From Desulfovibrio sp. (GTDB lineage: Bacteria; Desulfobacterota; Desulfovibrionia; Desulfovibrionales; Desulfovibrionaceae): 5,681 nucleotides of DNA. Both the position numbers and the translations under genes were made by a program. The number at the start of each line of letters is the position of its first letter. Within the stretch, counting starts at the first letter, position 1. The stretch lies in NCBI RefSeq assembly GCF_019424165.1, contig NZ_JAHZAA010000061.1, forward strand, positions 1-5,681. The letters are read 5' to 3'. The notes under the pieces are model-generated. The model did no database searches. It was not told where the DNA came from and saw nothing but the letters and a program-made list of their open reading frames with translations. Of this stretch, positions 1 through 5,491 are shown piece after piece.

Positions 1-588
1 TCCCTTGCCACGGCCCGGGGTATGCGCAGCCTGCTGGTAACCAACGGCTACATGTCGGCGGATTGCCTGACGGTTCTGAGCCGGAGCATTCAGGCGGCCA
101 ATGTGGACCTCAAGGCTTTCAGCGACAGCTTTTACCGTCAATACTGCGGCGCGCGCCTACAGCCGGTGCTCGACAACCTCAAGACCATCAGGGCCATGGG
201 CTGGTGGCTTGAAGTGACAACTCTCGTCATTCCCGGCGTCAATGACAGCCCGGGCGAACTCAAGGCCGCCGCGTCCTTTATCCGGCAGGAACTGGGGGCT
301 GATACCCCCTGGCATATCTCAGCCTTTCACGGCGCGCACCTCATGGCCGATCACCCTTCCACCCCGCCGGCAAAGCTTGAAGAAGCATGGGCCATAGGCC
401 GTGATGAAGGCCTGCATTTTGTATATATAGGCAATGCGCAAAGCGCGTTGGGCGGCAATACGTTTTGCCCCCAGTGCGGCAATCTGGTTATAGAACGCCG
501 GGGCTACAACATACAGTCACTCATGCAGGCAGACGCGCCCGGCGCGTGTCCTTCCTGCCATGCGGCCCTGGCAGGAGTATGGAGCTGA
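1..588 (+). CDS. amrS: AmmeMemoRadiSam system radical SAM protein, C-terminal part (5' end outside window)
   Basis: The frame is open from the first base, so only the last 195 residues are seen; the N-terminal CxxxCxxC cluster-binding motif lies upstream of the window. What is visible fits the AmrS family throughout: the VTNGY strand, AANVDLKAF, FYRQYCGARLQPVL, EVTTLVIPGVNDS, a PWHISAFH segment, and IGN near the C terminus. It ends in a zinc-ribbon-like tail with Cys pairs CPQC (fragment residues 156 and 159) and CPSC (183 and 186) around IERRGY, closing with GVWS as relatives do. The family resembles pyruvate formate-lyase activating enzymes and often sits near MEMO and AMMECR1 homologues; its reaction is not established. 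The stop overlaps the cobO start by one base, so the two are probably co-transcribed and translationally coupled. No internal damage is visible. Confidence 0.9.
   Translation, partial: SLATARGMRSLLVTNGYMSADCLTVLSRSIQAANVDLKAFSDSFYRQYCGARLQPVLDNLKTIRAMGWWLEVTTLVIPGVNDSPGELKAAASFIRQELGADTPWHISAFHGAHLMADHPSTPPAKLEEAWAIGRDEGLHFVYIGNAQSALGGNTFCPQCGNLVIERRGYNIQSLMQADAPGACPSCHAALAGVWS
573..577 (+). promoter_or_regulatory. Ribosome binding site that fixes the cobO start
   Basis: AGGAG lies inside the end of amrS. It is one base from the upstream ATG at 579 (too close) but ten bases from the ATG at 588, which also gives the shorter N terminus MILVYTGDGKGKT usual in this family. The start at 588 is therefore preferred. 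Confidence 0.65.
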
Positions 589-1091
589 TGATTCTTGTTT
601 ACACAGGCGACGGCAAAGGCAAAACAAGCGCCTGCACAGGACAGGCCGTGCGCGCCATGGGCCAGGGCATGACCGTGGCTTTTGGCCAGTTTATGAAGCG
701 CAACGGGCAGGCAGGCGAACAGGCCATGCTGGCGCAATGGCTGGGACCGCGCTTTCTGGCCGGGGGATGCGGTTTTCTGCGTCGTGACGAAGACCGCCCC
801 GCCCACCGTGAAGCAGCCCTGCACGTGCTTGAATGGGCGCGGCGGCAGATGGCCGAGGCCGACATGCTGGTACTGGACGAAAGCCTTTACGCCTTTGGCG
901 CGGGCATTCTCTTGCGTGAGGAAATTGAAGAGCTCATGGCTCTGGCGCGACAGGAGGACACGCATCTGGTGCTCTCGGGCCGCAACGCGCCGGACTGGCT
1001 GCTGGACGCGGCGGACCTTGTAACCTCCATGACCGAAATCAAGCATCCCTGGCGCGCGGGCATCAAGGCCGCGCCCGGCATAGAGTTTTGA
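588..1091 (+). CDS. cobO: Cob(I)yrinic acid a,c-diamide / corrinoid adenosyltransferase (CobO/BtuR type)
   Basis: This 167-residue cytoplasmic protein transfers the 5'-deoxyadenosyl group of ATP to cob(I)alamin or a precursor, making the adenosylated corrinoid. A P-loop GDGKGKT is at residues 7-13, a Walker-B-like strand MLVLDE at 93-98, the family motif SGRNAP at 130-135, and the conserved C terminus EIKHPWRAGIKAAPGIEF at 150-167. The length suits the compact members of the family; longer ones such as E. coli BtuR carry an extra N-terminal segment. A start at 579 would add three residues, but its spacing to AGGAG is poor. The TGATG stop/start overlap with amrS suggests coupling. It may serve de novo cobalamin synthesis, salvage, or both; no other cobalamin gene lies in the window. 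Confidence 0.93.
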   Translation: MILVYTGDGKGKTSACTGQAVRAMGQGMTVAFGQFMKRNGQAGEQAMLAQWLGPRFLAGGCGFLRRDEDRPAHREAALHVLEWARRQMAEADMLVLDESLYAFGAGILLREEIEELMALARQEDTHLVLSGRNAPDWLLDAADLVTSMTEIKHPWRAGIKAAPGIEF

Positions 1092-1180
1092 GGCCCGTGC
1101 CACATGAGAGCTGTTGCCCTTTCATGCAGAACAGCGCACCCCTTGCAACAGCATGTTCCCACACTCTGTAAAAAAACGTA

Positions 1181-1185
1181 AAGGA
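1181..1185 (+). promoter_or_regulatory. Ribosome binding site of the deoxyribosyltransferase-like gene
   Basis: AAGGA lies six bases before the ATG at 1192. The in-frame ATG at 1114 has no comparable site and would add 26 residues unlike the family, so 1192 is chosen. A weak sigma-70-like pair (TTGCAA at 1143, TGTAAA at 1167, 18-base spacer, 4/6 matches each) lies just upstream. It may give this gene its own promoter, but that is uncertain. Confidence 0.6.
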
Positions 1186-1191
1186 CTGTTC

Positions 1192-1695
1192 ATGGCGGCA
1201 TTTACCATCTACGTGGCTGGCTCTTTCAAACATAAACACGGCGTGCGCCTTCTGGGCCGCGAACTGCGCGACATGGGCTGCCGTATTCTGGACTGGACGG
1301 AAAAAGCCGTGCCGCCCCCGGGCCTGACCCCGGCGGAACGCCGCATATGGATGGATACTGACCGTGACGGCGGCCAGGTATATTCCTTTTGCCGCGATGC
1401 CTGCCTTGAGGCGGACATAGTCATCTATTACGGAGCTTCCGGCCAGGATGCAGGTGTGGAAGTAGGATTGGCCGCCGGAGCCGGAGTACCCGTGCTCGGC
1501 ATATGCGGGCCGCTGGAAGGCCCCGGCCTCATGCTGCACGGGGCCGTGAACCACTGGGTGGACAGCGCCGAAGAAGCTCTGGACGCCATCGCCGCTCTTC
1601 TGCGCCACAAGGAGGCTGATTGGGAAATGCTGCCCGCCGAATCGCAGGAGGGCATACGCCGCATGGGGCTGGCCCTGGGCCGCAAAAAATCCTGA
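1192..1695 (+). CDS. Nucleoside 2-deoxyribosyltransferase-like protein
   Basis: This is a 167-residue soluble protein with the Rossmann-like layout of the nucleoside 2-deoxyribosyltransferase superfamily. An N-terminal strand-loop IYVAGSF (residues 6-12) is followed by a basic helix, then a central segment with ADIVIYYGASGQDAGVEVGLA (residues 74-94) and VPVLGI (99-104). In the family the corresponding region reads roughly D-x-G-x-x-x-E-x-G and holds the catalytic Glu; here Asp86 and Glu90 fit that place. Family members cleave N-glycosidic bonds of nucleosides or nucleotides. Substrate and role here cannot be told, and overall similarity beyond these motifs is only moderate. It lies 100 bases after cobO with no obvious terminator between, so read-through from the amrS-cobO unit is possible. 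A palindrome begins 24 bases after the stop. Confidence 0.7.
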   Translation: MAAFTIYVAGSFKHKHGVRLLGRELRDMGCRILDWTEKAVPPPGLTPAERRIWMDTDRDGGQVYSFCRDACLEADIVIYYGASGQDAGVEVGLAAGAGVPVLGICGPLEGPGLMLHGAVNHWVDSAEEALDAIAALLRHKEADWEMLPAESQEGIRRMGLALGRKKS

Positions 1696-1718
1696 ATCGG
1701 CGCACAACGCCTTTATCC

Positions 1719-1738
1719 GGCGGGCTTGCAAGCCCGCC
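1719..1738. terminator. Perfect 20-base GC-rich palindrome, possible terminator
   Basis: The left half GGCGGGCTTG is followed at once by its exact reverse complement. It starts 24 bases after the deoxyribosyltransferase-like stop and could end that transcript. A run of T is lacking on either strand (only CTT follows on +), so it is not a textbook Rho-independent terminator. A protein-binding or repeat-element role is equally open. Confidence 0.45.
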
Positions 1739-1819
1739 CTTCAGACGGCCAGTGCCGACACAGCCTGACGGGCCAAGCCGTACCCCGTTGCCGTACCAGG
1801 CTTTCCAGCAATTTTTCAA

Positions 1820-1872
1820 ATGCAGCAGGGGCCGCCCGCGCCATGTCATGCGCCGTGCGGCCCCTGCTGCAT
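1820..1872 (-). terminator. Long hairpin (16-bp stem) between convergent genes, possible terminator
   Basis: Bases 1820-1835 pair perfectly with 1857-1872. Inside, GCGC at 1838-1841 can pair with GCGC at 1850-1853, leaving an 8-base loop. Read leftward, the hairpin is followed by TTTGAAAAATT, a weak T-rich tail, and it lies about 90 bases past the end of the murA/lipoprotein unit, so it may end that transcript. Read rightward there is no T tract. It might instead be a repeat element or part of a small RNA. Confidence 0.45.
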
Positions 1873-1960
1873 AAGCCTCAAAACTTCGCCGAAAAGCCGC
1901 TGTGCGAAAATACGGCAATGCTGTTCACCGGATAGGCGGATATGCGGCAATACGCCCGTG

Positions 1961-2668
1961 TCAGGGCAGGTCGCGGCTTTCTACATTGCCGGAAGCTCCC
2001 GGCGCCCCGCCCGAAGATGCGGGAGAAGTATTCATCCCCCCTGAGCTGCCCGAAGTGTTGTCGGGTACAAAGCCGCCATCGGCCGGTCCCATGCCCTCGT
2101 GCTGTTCGGACGCGCCCGCGCCAAGCTGCCCGGCTTTTTGTGGCAGCATAAGATAGCTCGTTACCGCGGTTACCCCCGGCACGCTCCGCGCCGCCTGTAT
2201 GGCAAGCTGCTTTTCAGCGTCATCCTTCACAACACCCAGCAGCACCACTCTGCCCGCATTCACTTCTGTATCTATACGGGTAGAAGAAAGTCCTTTGGTT
2301 CCGATAAGGTCCTTGCGCAGCCTGGTTGCCAGCACAATATTGCTGGTATCGCTCCTGCCCGGGGTAAACCAGTGCGGCGTTACCGAAAGCGGGTTATACC
2401 GGCGGGCAATGGTCAGGGCCTTGCCCTGCATGTCCGGCGGAACCTCACCCACCAGAAAAACATGCCGGTAAAAACTGTATACCGCCACAGACCAGCCCCC
2501 GGTAAAGCTTTCATTCATAAGGGCCGTCTTGATCTTGGTCGCCATTCCCTTGTCGTCGGAAATGGTATCCATAAGACGTTGGTCGTCGTACAGGCCATAG
2601 CCTCCGTAAGCGCAGCCGTTAAGACCGGCCAGCATGAACAGAAGCAAAATAAGCGCCAGGCGTTGCAT
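1961..2668 (-). CDS. Secreted lipoprotein with two BON domains
   Basis: This 235-residue protein has a lipoprotein signal: a short basic start (MQR), a hydrophobic stretch at residues 4-15, and the lipobox LNGC with the lipidated Cys at 19. Ala at +2 suggests sorting to the outer membrane. Two BON-like domains follow, about residues 36-100 (core HVFLVGEV) and 107-176 (core RVVLLGVV, closing VPGVTAV). After about residue 178 there is a low-complexity Gly/Ser/Ala-rich tail. BON proteins such as OsmY and DolP/YraP act at the periplasmic face of envelopes and are thought to bind phospholipid. The start is supported by AAGGAG (2679-2674), five bases before the ATG. The gene begins 17 bases after the murA stop, so they almost surely share a transcript. 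The exact role is unknown. Confidence 0.85.
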   Translation of the reverse strand: MQRLALILLLFMLAGLNGCAYGGYGLYDDQRLMDTISDDKGMATKIKTALMNESFTGGWSVAVYSFYRHVFLVGEVPPDMQGKALTIARRYNPLSVTPHWFTPGRSDTSNIVLATRLRKDLIGTKGLSSTRIDTEVNAGRVVLLGVVKDDAEKQLAIQAARSVPGVTAVTSYLMLPQKAGQLGAGASEQHEGMGPADGGFVPDNTSGSSGGMNTSPASSGGAPGASGNVESRDLP

Positions 2669-2685
2669 GGTTTCTCCTTGGCTGT

Positions 2686-3939
2686 TTACTGCTTTTCCCG
2701 CCGGATGCGCGCGCCCACGGCGTTAAGCTTGTGCTCGATATGCTCGTAGCCTCTGTCCAGATGATAAATGCGCCGCACCTCTGTAACGCCCTGGGCAGCG
2801 AGGCCCGCAAGCACCAGCGAAGCGCTGGCCCGCAGGTCTGATGCCATAACAGGCGCGCCCGTGAGCTTCTGTACGCCGCGCACCATGGCCGTATGGCCCG
2901 AAACCTTGATCTGCGCGCCCATGCGCATCAGTTCAAGAACATGCATGAAGCGGTTTTCAAAAATGCTTTCTTCCACCACGCTGGCCCCCTGCGCCAGGCA
3001 CATGAGCGCCATGATCTGGGCCTGCATGTCTGTAGGAAAGCCGGGGTATGGCTGGGTTTTCACGTCCGTGCCGCGCAGGGGGGCCGCGCAGCAGCGGGCG
3101 AGCACTCCGCTGCCCTGCTGCGTGATCTCCATCCCCATGCTGCGCAGCTTGAGAATAACGGACTCAAGCTCGTCATAAGGGCAGTTGTGCAAAAGAAGTT
3201 CGCCGCCTGTAATGCCCGCTGCCGCCAGAAAGGTTCCGGCTTCAATGCGGTCCGGCATGACGGGATAGGTGGCTTGGTGCAGGGAGCTGACGCCTTCAAT
3301 GCGTATGCACGATGTACCCTGCCCGCTTATGCGCGCGCCGCAGGCGCACAGGAAATTTGCCAGGTCCACCACCTCAGGCTCAAGGGCCACGTTTTCCAGC
3401 ACGGTCTTGCCCTCGGCCAGCACGGCCGCCATGAGCAGATTTTCCGTACCGCCCACCGTGGGCATGTCAAAAGTGATGCGCGCTCCCGTGAGCTTGCGGC
3501 AACGGCCGATAATATAGCCTTCTTCCAACTGGAAGCTCGCGCCCATCTGCTCCAGCCCCTTCAGGTGCTGGTCCACGGGGCGCGCGCCGATGGCGCAGCC
3601 GCCGGGCAGCGCAACACGGGCCTGGCCTATACGGGCAAGCAGCGGCCCCAGGCAAAGCACCGATGCACGCATGGTGCGCACAAGGTCGTACGGGGCCTCG
3701 GGCAGCAAGCTGCCCGGAACGATACGCACCTGCCCGTTTTCATACTGGCAGTCGCAGCCGAGCACCTTGAGCAGGTTAAGGGTGGTGTGAATATCGCGAA
3801 GATCAGGAACATTGGTAATAGTAACAGGCTCTTCAGGCAAAATTGCAGCAAAAAGGATCGGCAGCGCCGCATTTTTTGAACCACTCACCTCAATACTGCC
3901 CGTAAGCGGCACGCCACCTTCAATGACCAATTTATCCAT
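2686..3939 (-). CDS. murA: UDP-N-acetylglucosamine 1-carboxyvinyltransferase
   Basis: MurA moves enolpyruvate from phosphoenolpyruvate to UDP-GlcNAc, the first committed step of peptidoglycan synthesis, in the cytoplasm. The 417-residue length is normal. Key residues are in place: Lys22-Asn23 in SGSKNAALP, the catalytic Cys115 in GGCAIGARPVD (the residue alkylated by fosfomycin, so the enzyme is predicted to be of the fosfomycin-sensitive type), and the Asp of FPTDMQAQ at 304. FENRFMHV and the C-terminal DRGYEHIEHKL are also typical. GAGG (3949-3946) lies six bases before the ATG. The gene heads a two-gene unit with the BON lipoprotein. The AT-rich stretch just upstream of the start may hold its promoter, but I cannot place convincing -35/-10 boxes. 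Confidence 0.97.
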   Translation of the reverse strand: MDKLVIEGGVPLTGSIEVSGSKNAALPILFAAILPEEPVTITNVPDLRDIHTTLNLLKVLGCDCQYENGQVRIVPGSLLPEAPYDLVRTMRASVLCLGPLLARIGQARVALPGGCAIGARPVDQHLKGLEQMGASFQLEEGYIIGRCRKLTGARITFDMPTVGGTENLLMAAVLAEGKTVLENVALEPEVVDLANFLCACGARISGQGTSCIRIEGVSSLHQATYPVMPDRIEAGTFLAAAGITGGELLLHNCPYDELESVILKLRSMGMEITQQGSGVLARCCAAPLRGTDVKTQPYPGFPTDMQAQIMALMCLAQGASVVEESIFENRFMHVLELMRMGAQIKVSGHTAMVRGVQKLTGAPVMASDLRASASLVLAGLAAQGVTEVRRIYHLDRGYEHIEHKLNAVGARIRREKQ

Positions 3940-4167
3940 ATATAGCCTCGAAATATTTTTTATGCATGTGGCCGCGAAAATCCGGTCCCGGTCACCGGGT
4001 TTGCCTCAAAAGGGCCGAAAAGCAGACAGGCAGACAGTGGCGGACGGGACGGCAGACCTGCCGAAACAACGGCCGAAAAAATGGCCGCAGACCGCCCCTT
4101 GCGGCGGTTGGCGCAGTGTAGTTTTTTTTCTAGATAAAATCCAGAGCCGCAGCAATGCAAAAAAAGC
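3940..4167. other. Divergent intergenic region between murA and tRNA-His
   Basis: No gene is supported here. It holds a 13-base palindrome CCCGGTCACCGGG (3987-3999) some 48 bases before murA, a tandem 8-base repeat GCAGACAG (4022-4037), several GCCGAAA words, a short GC-rich hairpin (about 4093-4110) and a run of eight T near 4124-4131. The murA promoter must lie in or near this region. Confidence 0.5.
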
Positions 4168-4196
4168 TTGCCAAAAGGAATTATCCTGCTTATAAG
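4168..4196 (+). promoter_or_regulatory. Sigma-70 type promoter of tRNA-His
   Basis: TTGCCA (4168-4173) and TATAAG (4191-4196) each match the consensus at five of six positions, with an ideal 17-base spacer. Transcription would begin near 4203, only about five bases before the mature tRNA 5' end. Confidence 0.8.
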
Positions 4197-4207
4197 GATT
4201 TTTCTGT

Positions 4208-4284
4208 GGCGGAAGTAGCTCAGTAGGTAGAGCACCTGGTTGTGGCCCAGGTGGCCGTGGGTTCAAGTCCCATCTTTCGCCCCA
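4208..4284 (+). tRNA. tRNA-His (anticodon GTG), CCA encoded
   Basis: The cloverleaf folds completely. The acceptor GCGGAAG (4209-4215) pairs with CTTTCGC (4274-4280) with one G-T wobble. The D stem is GCTC/GAGC, the anticodon stem CCTGG/CCAGG with loop TTGTGGC (anticodon 4242-4244), and the T stem GTGGG/CCCAT with loop TTCAAGT. The extra G at -1 (4208) opposite discriminator C73 (4281) is the identity mark of tRNA-His in bacteria. CCA is encoded at 4282-4284. A promoter lies directly upstream and a terminator follows within 20 bases, so it is probably a single-gene transcript. Confidence 0.97.
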
Positions 4285-4301
4285 CAAATTTCTTTTTTGC
4301 G

Positions 4302-4350
4302 GAAACGTCCGTGAGGTCTGCCTCCCGGACGTTTCTTATTTTTCTTTTTC
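4302..4350 (+). terminator. Rho-independent terminator after tRNA-His
   Basis: GAAACGTCCG (4302-4311) pairs with CGGACGTTTC (4326-4335). The helix continues past one mismatch with GAGG/CCTC and closes on the tetraloop TCTG. A T-rich tail follows (TTATTTTTCTTTTTC). Confidence 0.9.
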
Positions 4351-4720
4351 TTCCTTTTTGGCAGTGGCACAAGCCTTCGGCAGCCACCTGAACGCAATAG
4401 CCTTTTGACCAGACACATACAGTTCACGGCTGCCACAGGGCCGCTGCCCTGCCCAGACACAGAACGGCTCGAAACCACACGTGACCCGAAAAAGCAAAAA
4501 CATCCCGGCATACGCCCCGTCATAACCCAAGGCAGGGCTTGACATGGGGCATGGCAAAATGGTTAAACCGACAGCGCAACGGCCCTGCGCAGAATATGCG
4601 CTTTTATGGGGCAACTTTTTGGCAGATCGTGGGCATGCCGGGGCAGAAGCTCCGCTGGATGGCGACCAACAGCCCGTCCCCTACTGATCCCGCGCCGGCA
4701 TTTGCCACGGCGCATTCCTG
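4351..4720. other. Gene-poor stretch between the two tRNA genes
   Basis: I see no gene I can support in these 370 bases. A leftward frame (4336-4614) is open for 92 codons, but it starts with TTG, has no Shine-Dalgarno site, and its Lys/Glu-rich end is simply the T-rich terminator tail read backwards. The rightward frame over the tRNA-Pro gene is also spurious. The only signal seen is a candidate promoter near 4539 with a small hairpin after it. Confidence 0.6.
4539..4568 (+). promoter_or_regulatory. Candidate promoter upstream of tRNA-Pro
   Basis: A perfect -35 box TTGACA (4539-4544) is followed after 18 bases by TTAAAC (4563-4568), a poor -10 match (3/6). If active it would make a tRNA-Pro precursor with a leader of about 145 bases. 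A 5-bp hairpin with TTTT after it (4587-4605) lies in that leader. No better promoter was found nearer to the tRNA. Confidence 0.4.
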
Positions 4721-4797
4721 CGGAGCGTGGCGCAGCTTGGTAGCGCACCTGCTTTGGGAGCAGGGGGTCGAAGGTTCGAATCCTTTCGCTCCGACCA
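4721..4797 (+). tRNA. tRNA-Pro (anticodon TGG), CCA encoded
   Basis: The acceptor CGGAGCG (4721-4727) pairs perfectly with CGCTCCG (4787-4793). The D stem is GCGC/GCGC, the anticodon stem CCTGC/GCAGG with loop TTTGGGA (anticodon 4755-4757), and the T stem GAAGG/CCTTT with loop TTCGAAT. Discriminator A is at 4794 and CCA at 4795-4797. The gene is intact. Sequence character changes soon after its 3' end, which suggests it served as an integration site whose 3' part was restored by the incoming DNA. Confidence 0.97.
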
Positions 4798-4805
4798 GAC
4801 ATTAC

Positions 4806-4842
4806 AAAGGGTTAGAAGTAAAACTCTAGCCCTTTTTGTTTT
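4806..4842 (+). terminator. Rho-independent terminator after tRNA-Pro
   Basis: AAAGGGTTAGA (4806-4816) pairs with TCTAGCCCTTT (4825-4835), 11 bp with one G-T wobble and an 8-base loop. The tail is TTGTTTTCC. It sits nine bases after the tRNA. Confidence 0.88.
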
Positions 4843-4855
4843 CCTTAAAATTGAT

Positions 4856-4875
4856 TTCCAACCCTACTTCCAACC
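4856..4875. repeat. Paired direct repeats TTCCAACC near tRNA-Pro
   Basis: TTCCAACC occurs at 4856-4863 and again at 4868-4875, one every 12 bases (GGTTGGAA on the other strand). Closely spaced short direct repeats beside a tRNA attachment site resemble arm-type binding sites of tyrosine integrases. That reading is an inference; the repeats themselves are certain. Confidence 0.5.
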
Positions 4876-5010
4876 TTTGTGCGGAAAATGGATATTACTC
4901 CATGTACCTCCGTAGCACATTTTTGATAGACTTAGATATCTCATGCGCAAGCTACTCTGATGTTTGCCACGGCAGATAGCTATTATTTTTTTGTTCATGG
5001 GTAGCAAAGA

Positions 5011-5171
5011 ATGCCCCCGTCATACGGCCATGCATCAAGTGCGGAAAAATGCCTCGGCTTGAAACCTCAAGGCCAGATGGAAGAACCCACGATATTTATC
5101 GATTTGTCTGCTGTGGTTGCACCAACCATCCCTAGCGTCTTGATTACACATATCACTTTTCAGTCAAAAAA
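5011..5171 (+). pseudogene. Broken Ogr/Delta-like zinc-finger gene (phage late-gene activator remnant)
   Basis: One frame (codons in phase with 5031) reads RPCIKCGKMPRLETSR, then DGRTHDIYRFVCCGC: a C-x2-C-x22-C-x2-C zinc knuckle with TSR seven residues after the second Cys and a Tyr before the third. Phage P2 Ogr has the same first Cys pair, the same seven-residue gap to TSR and the same 22-residue gap to the third Cys (its last pair is C-x4-C). The frame has no start codon ahead of the first Cys. Adding one C to the run at 5014-5018 would join it to the ATG at 5011, and removing one would join it to the ATG at 4997. A TAG at 5133 interrupts it, after which RLDYTYHFSVKK continues plausibly. 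No Shine-Dalgarno site is seen. I take it as a decayed prophage gene; sequencing error in the C run is an alternative for one of the two lesions. Confidence 0.45.
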
Positions 5172-5187
5172 TACTGTCATCGGAAAG

Positions 5188-5215
5188 GGGAAAGCGGGAA
5201 TAACCCCTGCTTCCC
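5188..5215 (-). terminator. Imperfect hairpin after the small-gene array, possible terminator
   Basis: GGGAAAGC (5188-5195) pairs with GCTTCCC (5209-5215) with one bulge, and an inner GGG pairs with CCC. It lies 25 bases past the leftward 57-residue gene. The T run that follows leftward (ATTTTTTG) is 16-20 bases away, so termination is only possible, not clear. Confidence 0.3.
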
Positions 5216-5239
5216 ACCCTACAATCAGCTTTTAGCCCT

Positions 5240-5413
5240 CTACCGACCTTCACTTTCAGGCAAGGCCAGCGTTTCAGGTTCATCCATGGGATCACCCACT
5301 GCATCGCGGCTGCCGCTCTTCCGCCCCTCCAATTCCACAGAAATCGCCGCCGCAGTGAACACCCCTGCGATTCCGGCCAGTATGCCACCTATAAATACCC
5401 ATTTATTGCTCAT
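5240..5413 (-). CDS. Small single-pass membrane protein (57 residues), function unknown
   Basis: The start at 5413 is fixed by a strong AAAAGGAG (5428-5421) seven bases before the ATG; the longer frame from 5458 lacks such a site. The product begins MSNKW, then has a Gly/Ala/Ile/Val-rich membrane segment at about residues 5-25 with several Gly residues (9, 10, 14, 17). A charged, acidic C-terminal tail follows (residues 27-57, with DPMDEPE and ESEGR), likely exposed on one side of the membrane. It is the third gene of a leftward array, 78 bases after the 23-residue peptide gene. I do not recognise the family. Size, single membrane segment and the element context would suit a holin-like or other phage accessory protein, but no motif proves it. 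Confidence 0.65.
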   Translation of the reverse strand: MSNKWVFIGGILAGIAGVFTAAAISVELEGRKSGSRDAVGDPMDEPETLALPESEGR

Positions 5414-5420
5414 GGTTATT

Positions 5421-5428
5421 CTCCTTTT
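5421..5428 (-). promoter_or_regulatory. Ribosome binding site of the 57-residue membrane protein gene
   Basis: AAAAGGAG on the - strand lies seven bases before the ATG at 5413. It decides between this start and the upstream in-frame ATG at 5458. Confidence 0.7.
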
Positions 5429-5447
5429 CAGTTGCGTAAATACAGGA

Positions 5448-5465
5448 GGCGGGATCACTCCCGCC
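5448..5465 (-). repeat. Intercistronic hairpin in the small-gene array
   Basis: GGCGGGA pairs perfectly with TCCCGCC over a 4-base loop. It lies in the 78-base gap between the 23-residue and 57-residue genes. No T tract follows leftward, so it may be a stability or processing element rather than a terminator. Confidence 0.5.
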
Positions 5466-5491
5466 CACTGTTCGTTGCCGTTTTGAATAGA

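Noticed and set aside
504..1103. Leftward open frame opposite cobO
   Set aside because: Antisense shadow of cobO, with composition typical of reversed coding sequence and no family match.
2893..3879. Long rightward open frame (328 codons) opposite murA
   Set aside because: It is the antisense of a fully convincing murA gene in high-GC DNA, where long antisense frames are common; its content has no recognisable domain.
3987..3999. Palindrome CCCGGTCACCGGG upstream of murA as an operator
   Set aside because: It is short and GC-rich in GC-rich DNA, and no promoter boxes could be placed near it.
4022..4037. Tandem GCAGACAG repeat as a CRISPR or iteron array
   Set aside because: Only two 8-base copies without spacers, far below what either would need.
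4336..4614. Leftward 92-codon open frame between the tRNA genes
   Set aside because: It starts at TTG without a Shine-Dalgarno site, its Lys/Glu-rich end is the reverse reading of the tRNA-His terminator tail, and no family motif is seen.
4727..4915. Rightward open frame starting inside tRNA-Pro
   Set aside because: It reads through the tRNA and its terminator, so it cannot be a normal gene; frames of this kind are often called by mistake at tRNA genes.
5133..5135. In-frame TAG of the zinc-finger remnant as a pyrrolysine codon
   Set aside because: Some relatives of this group do carry pyrrolysine systems, but the gene also lacks a start in frame, so decay is the simpler explanation.
5011..5235. 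Rightward 74-codon open frame taken at face value
   Set aside because: The zinc-knuckle signal lies in another frame over the same bases, and this frame runs on without any motif or ribosome site.
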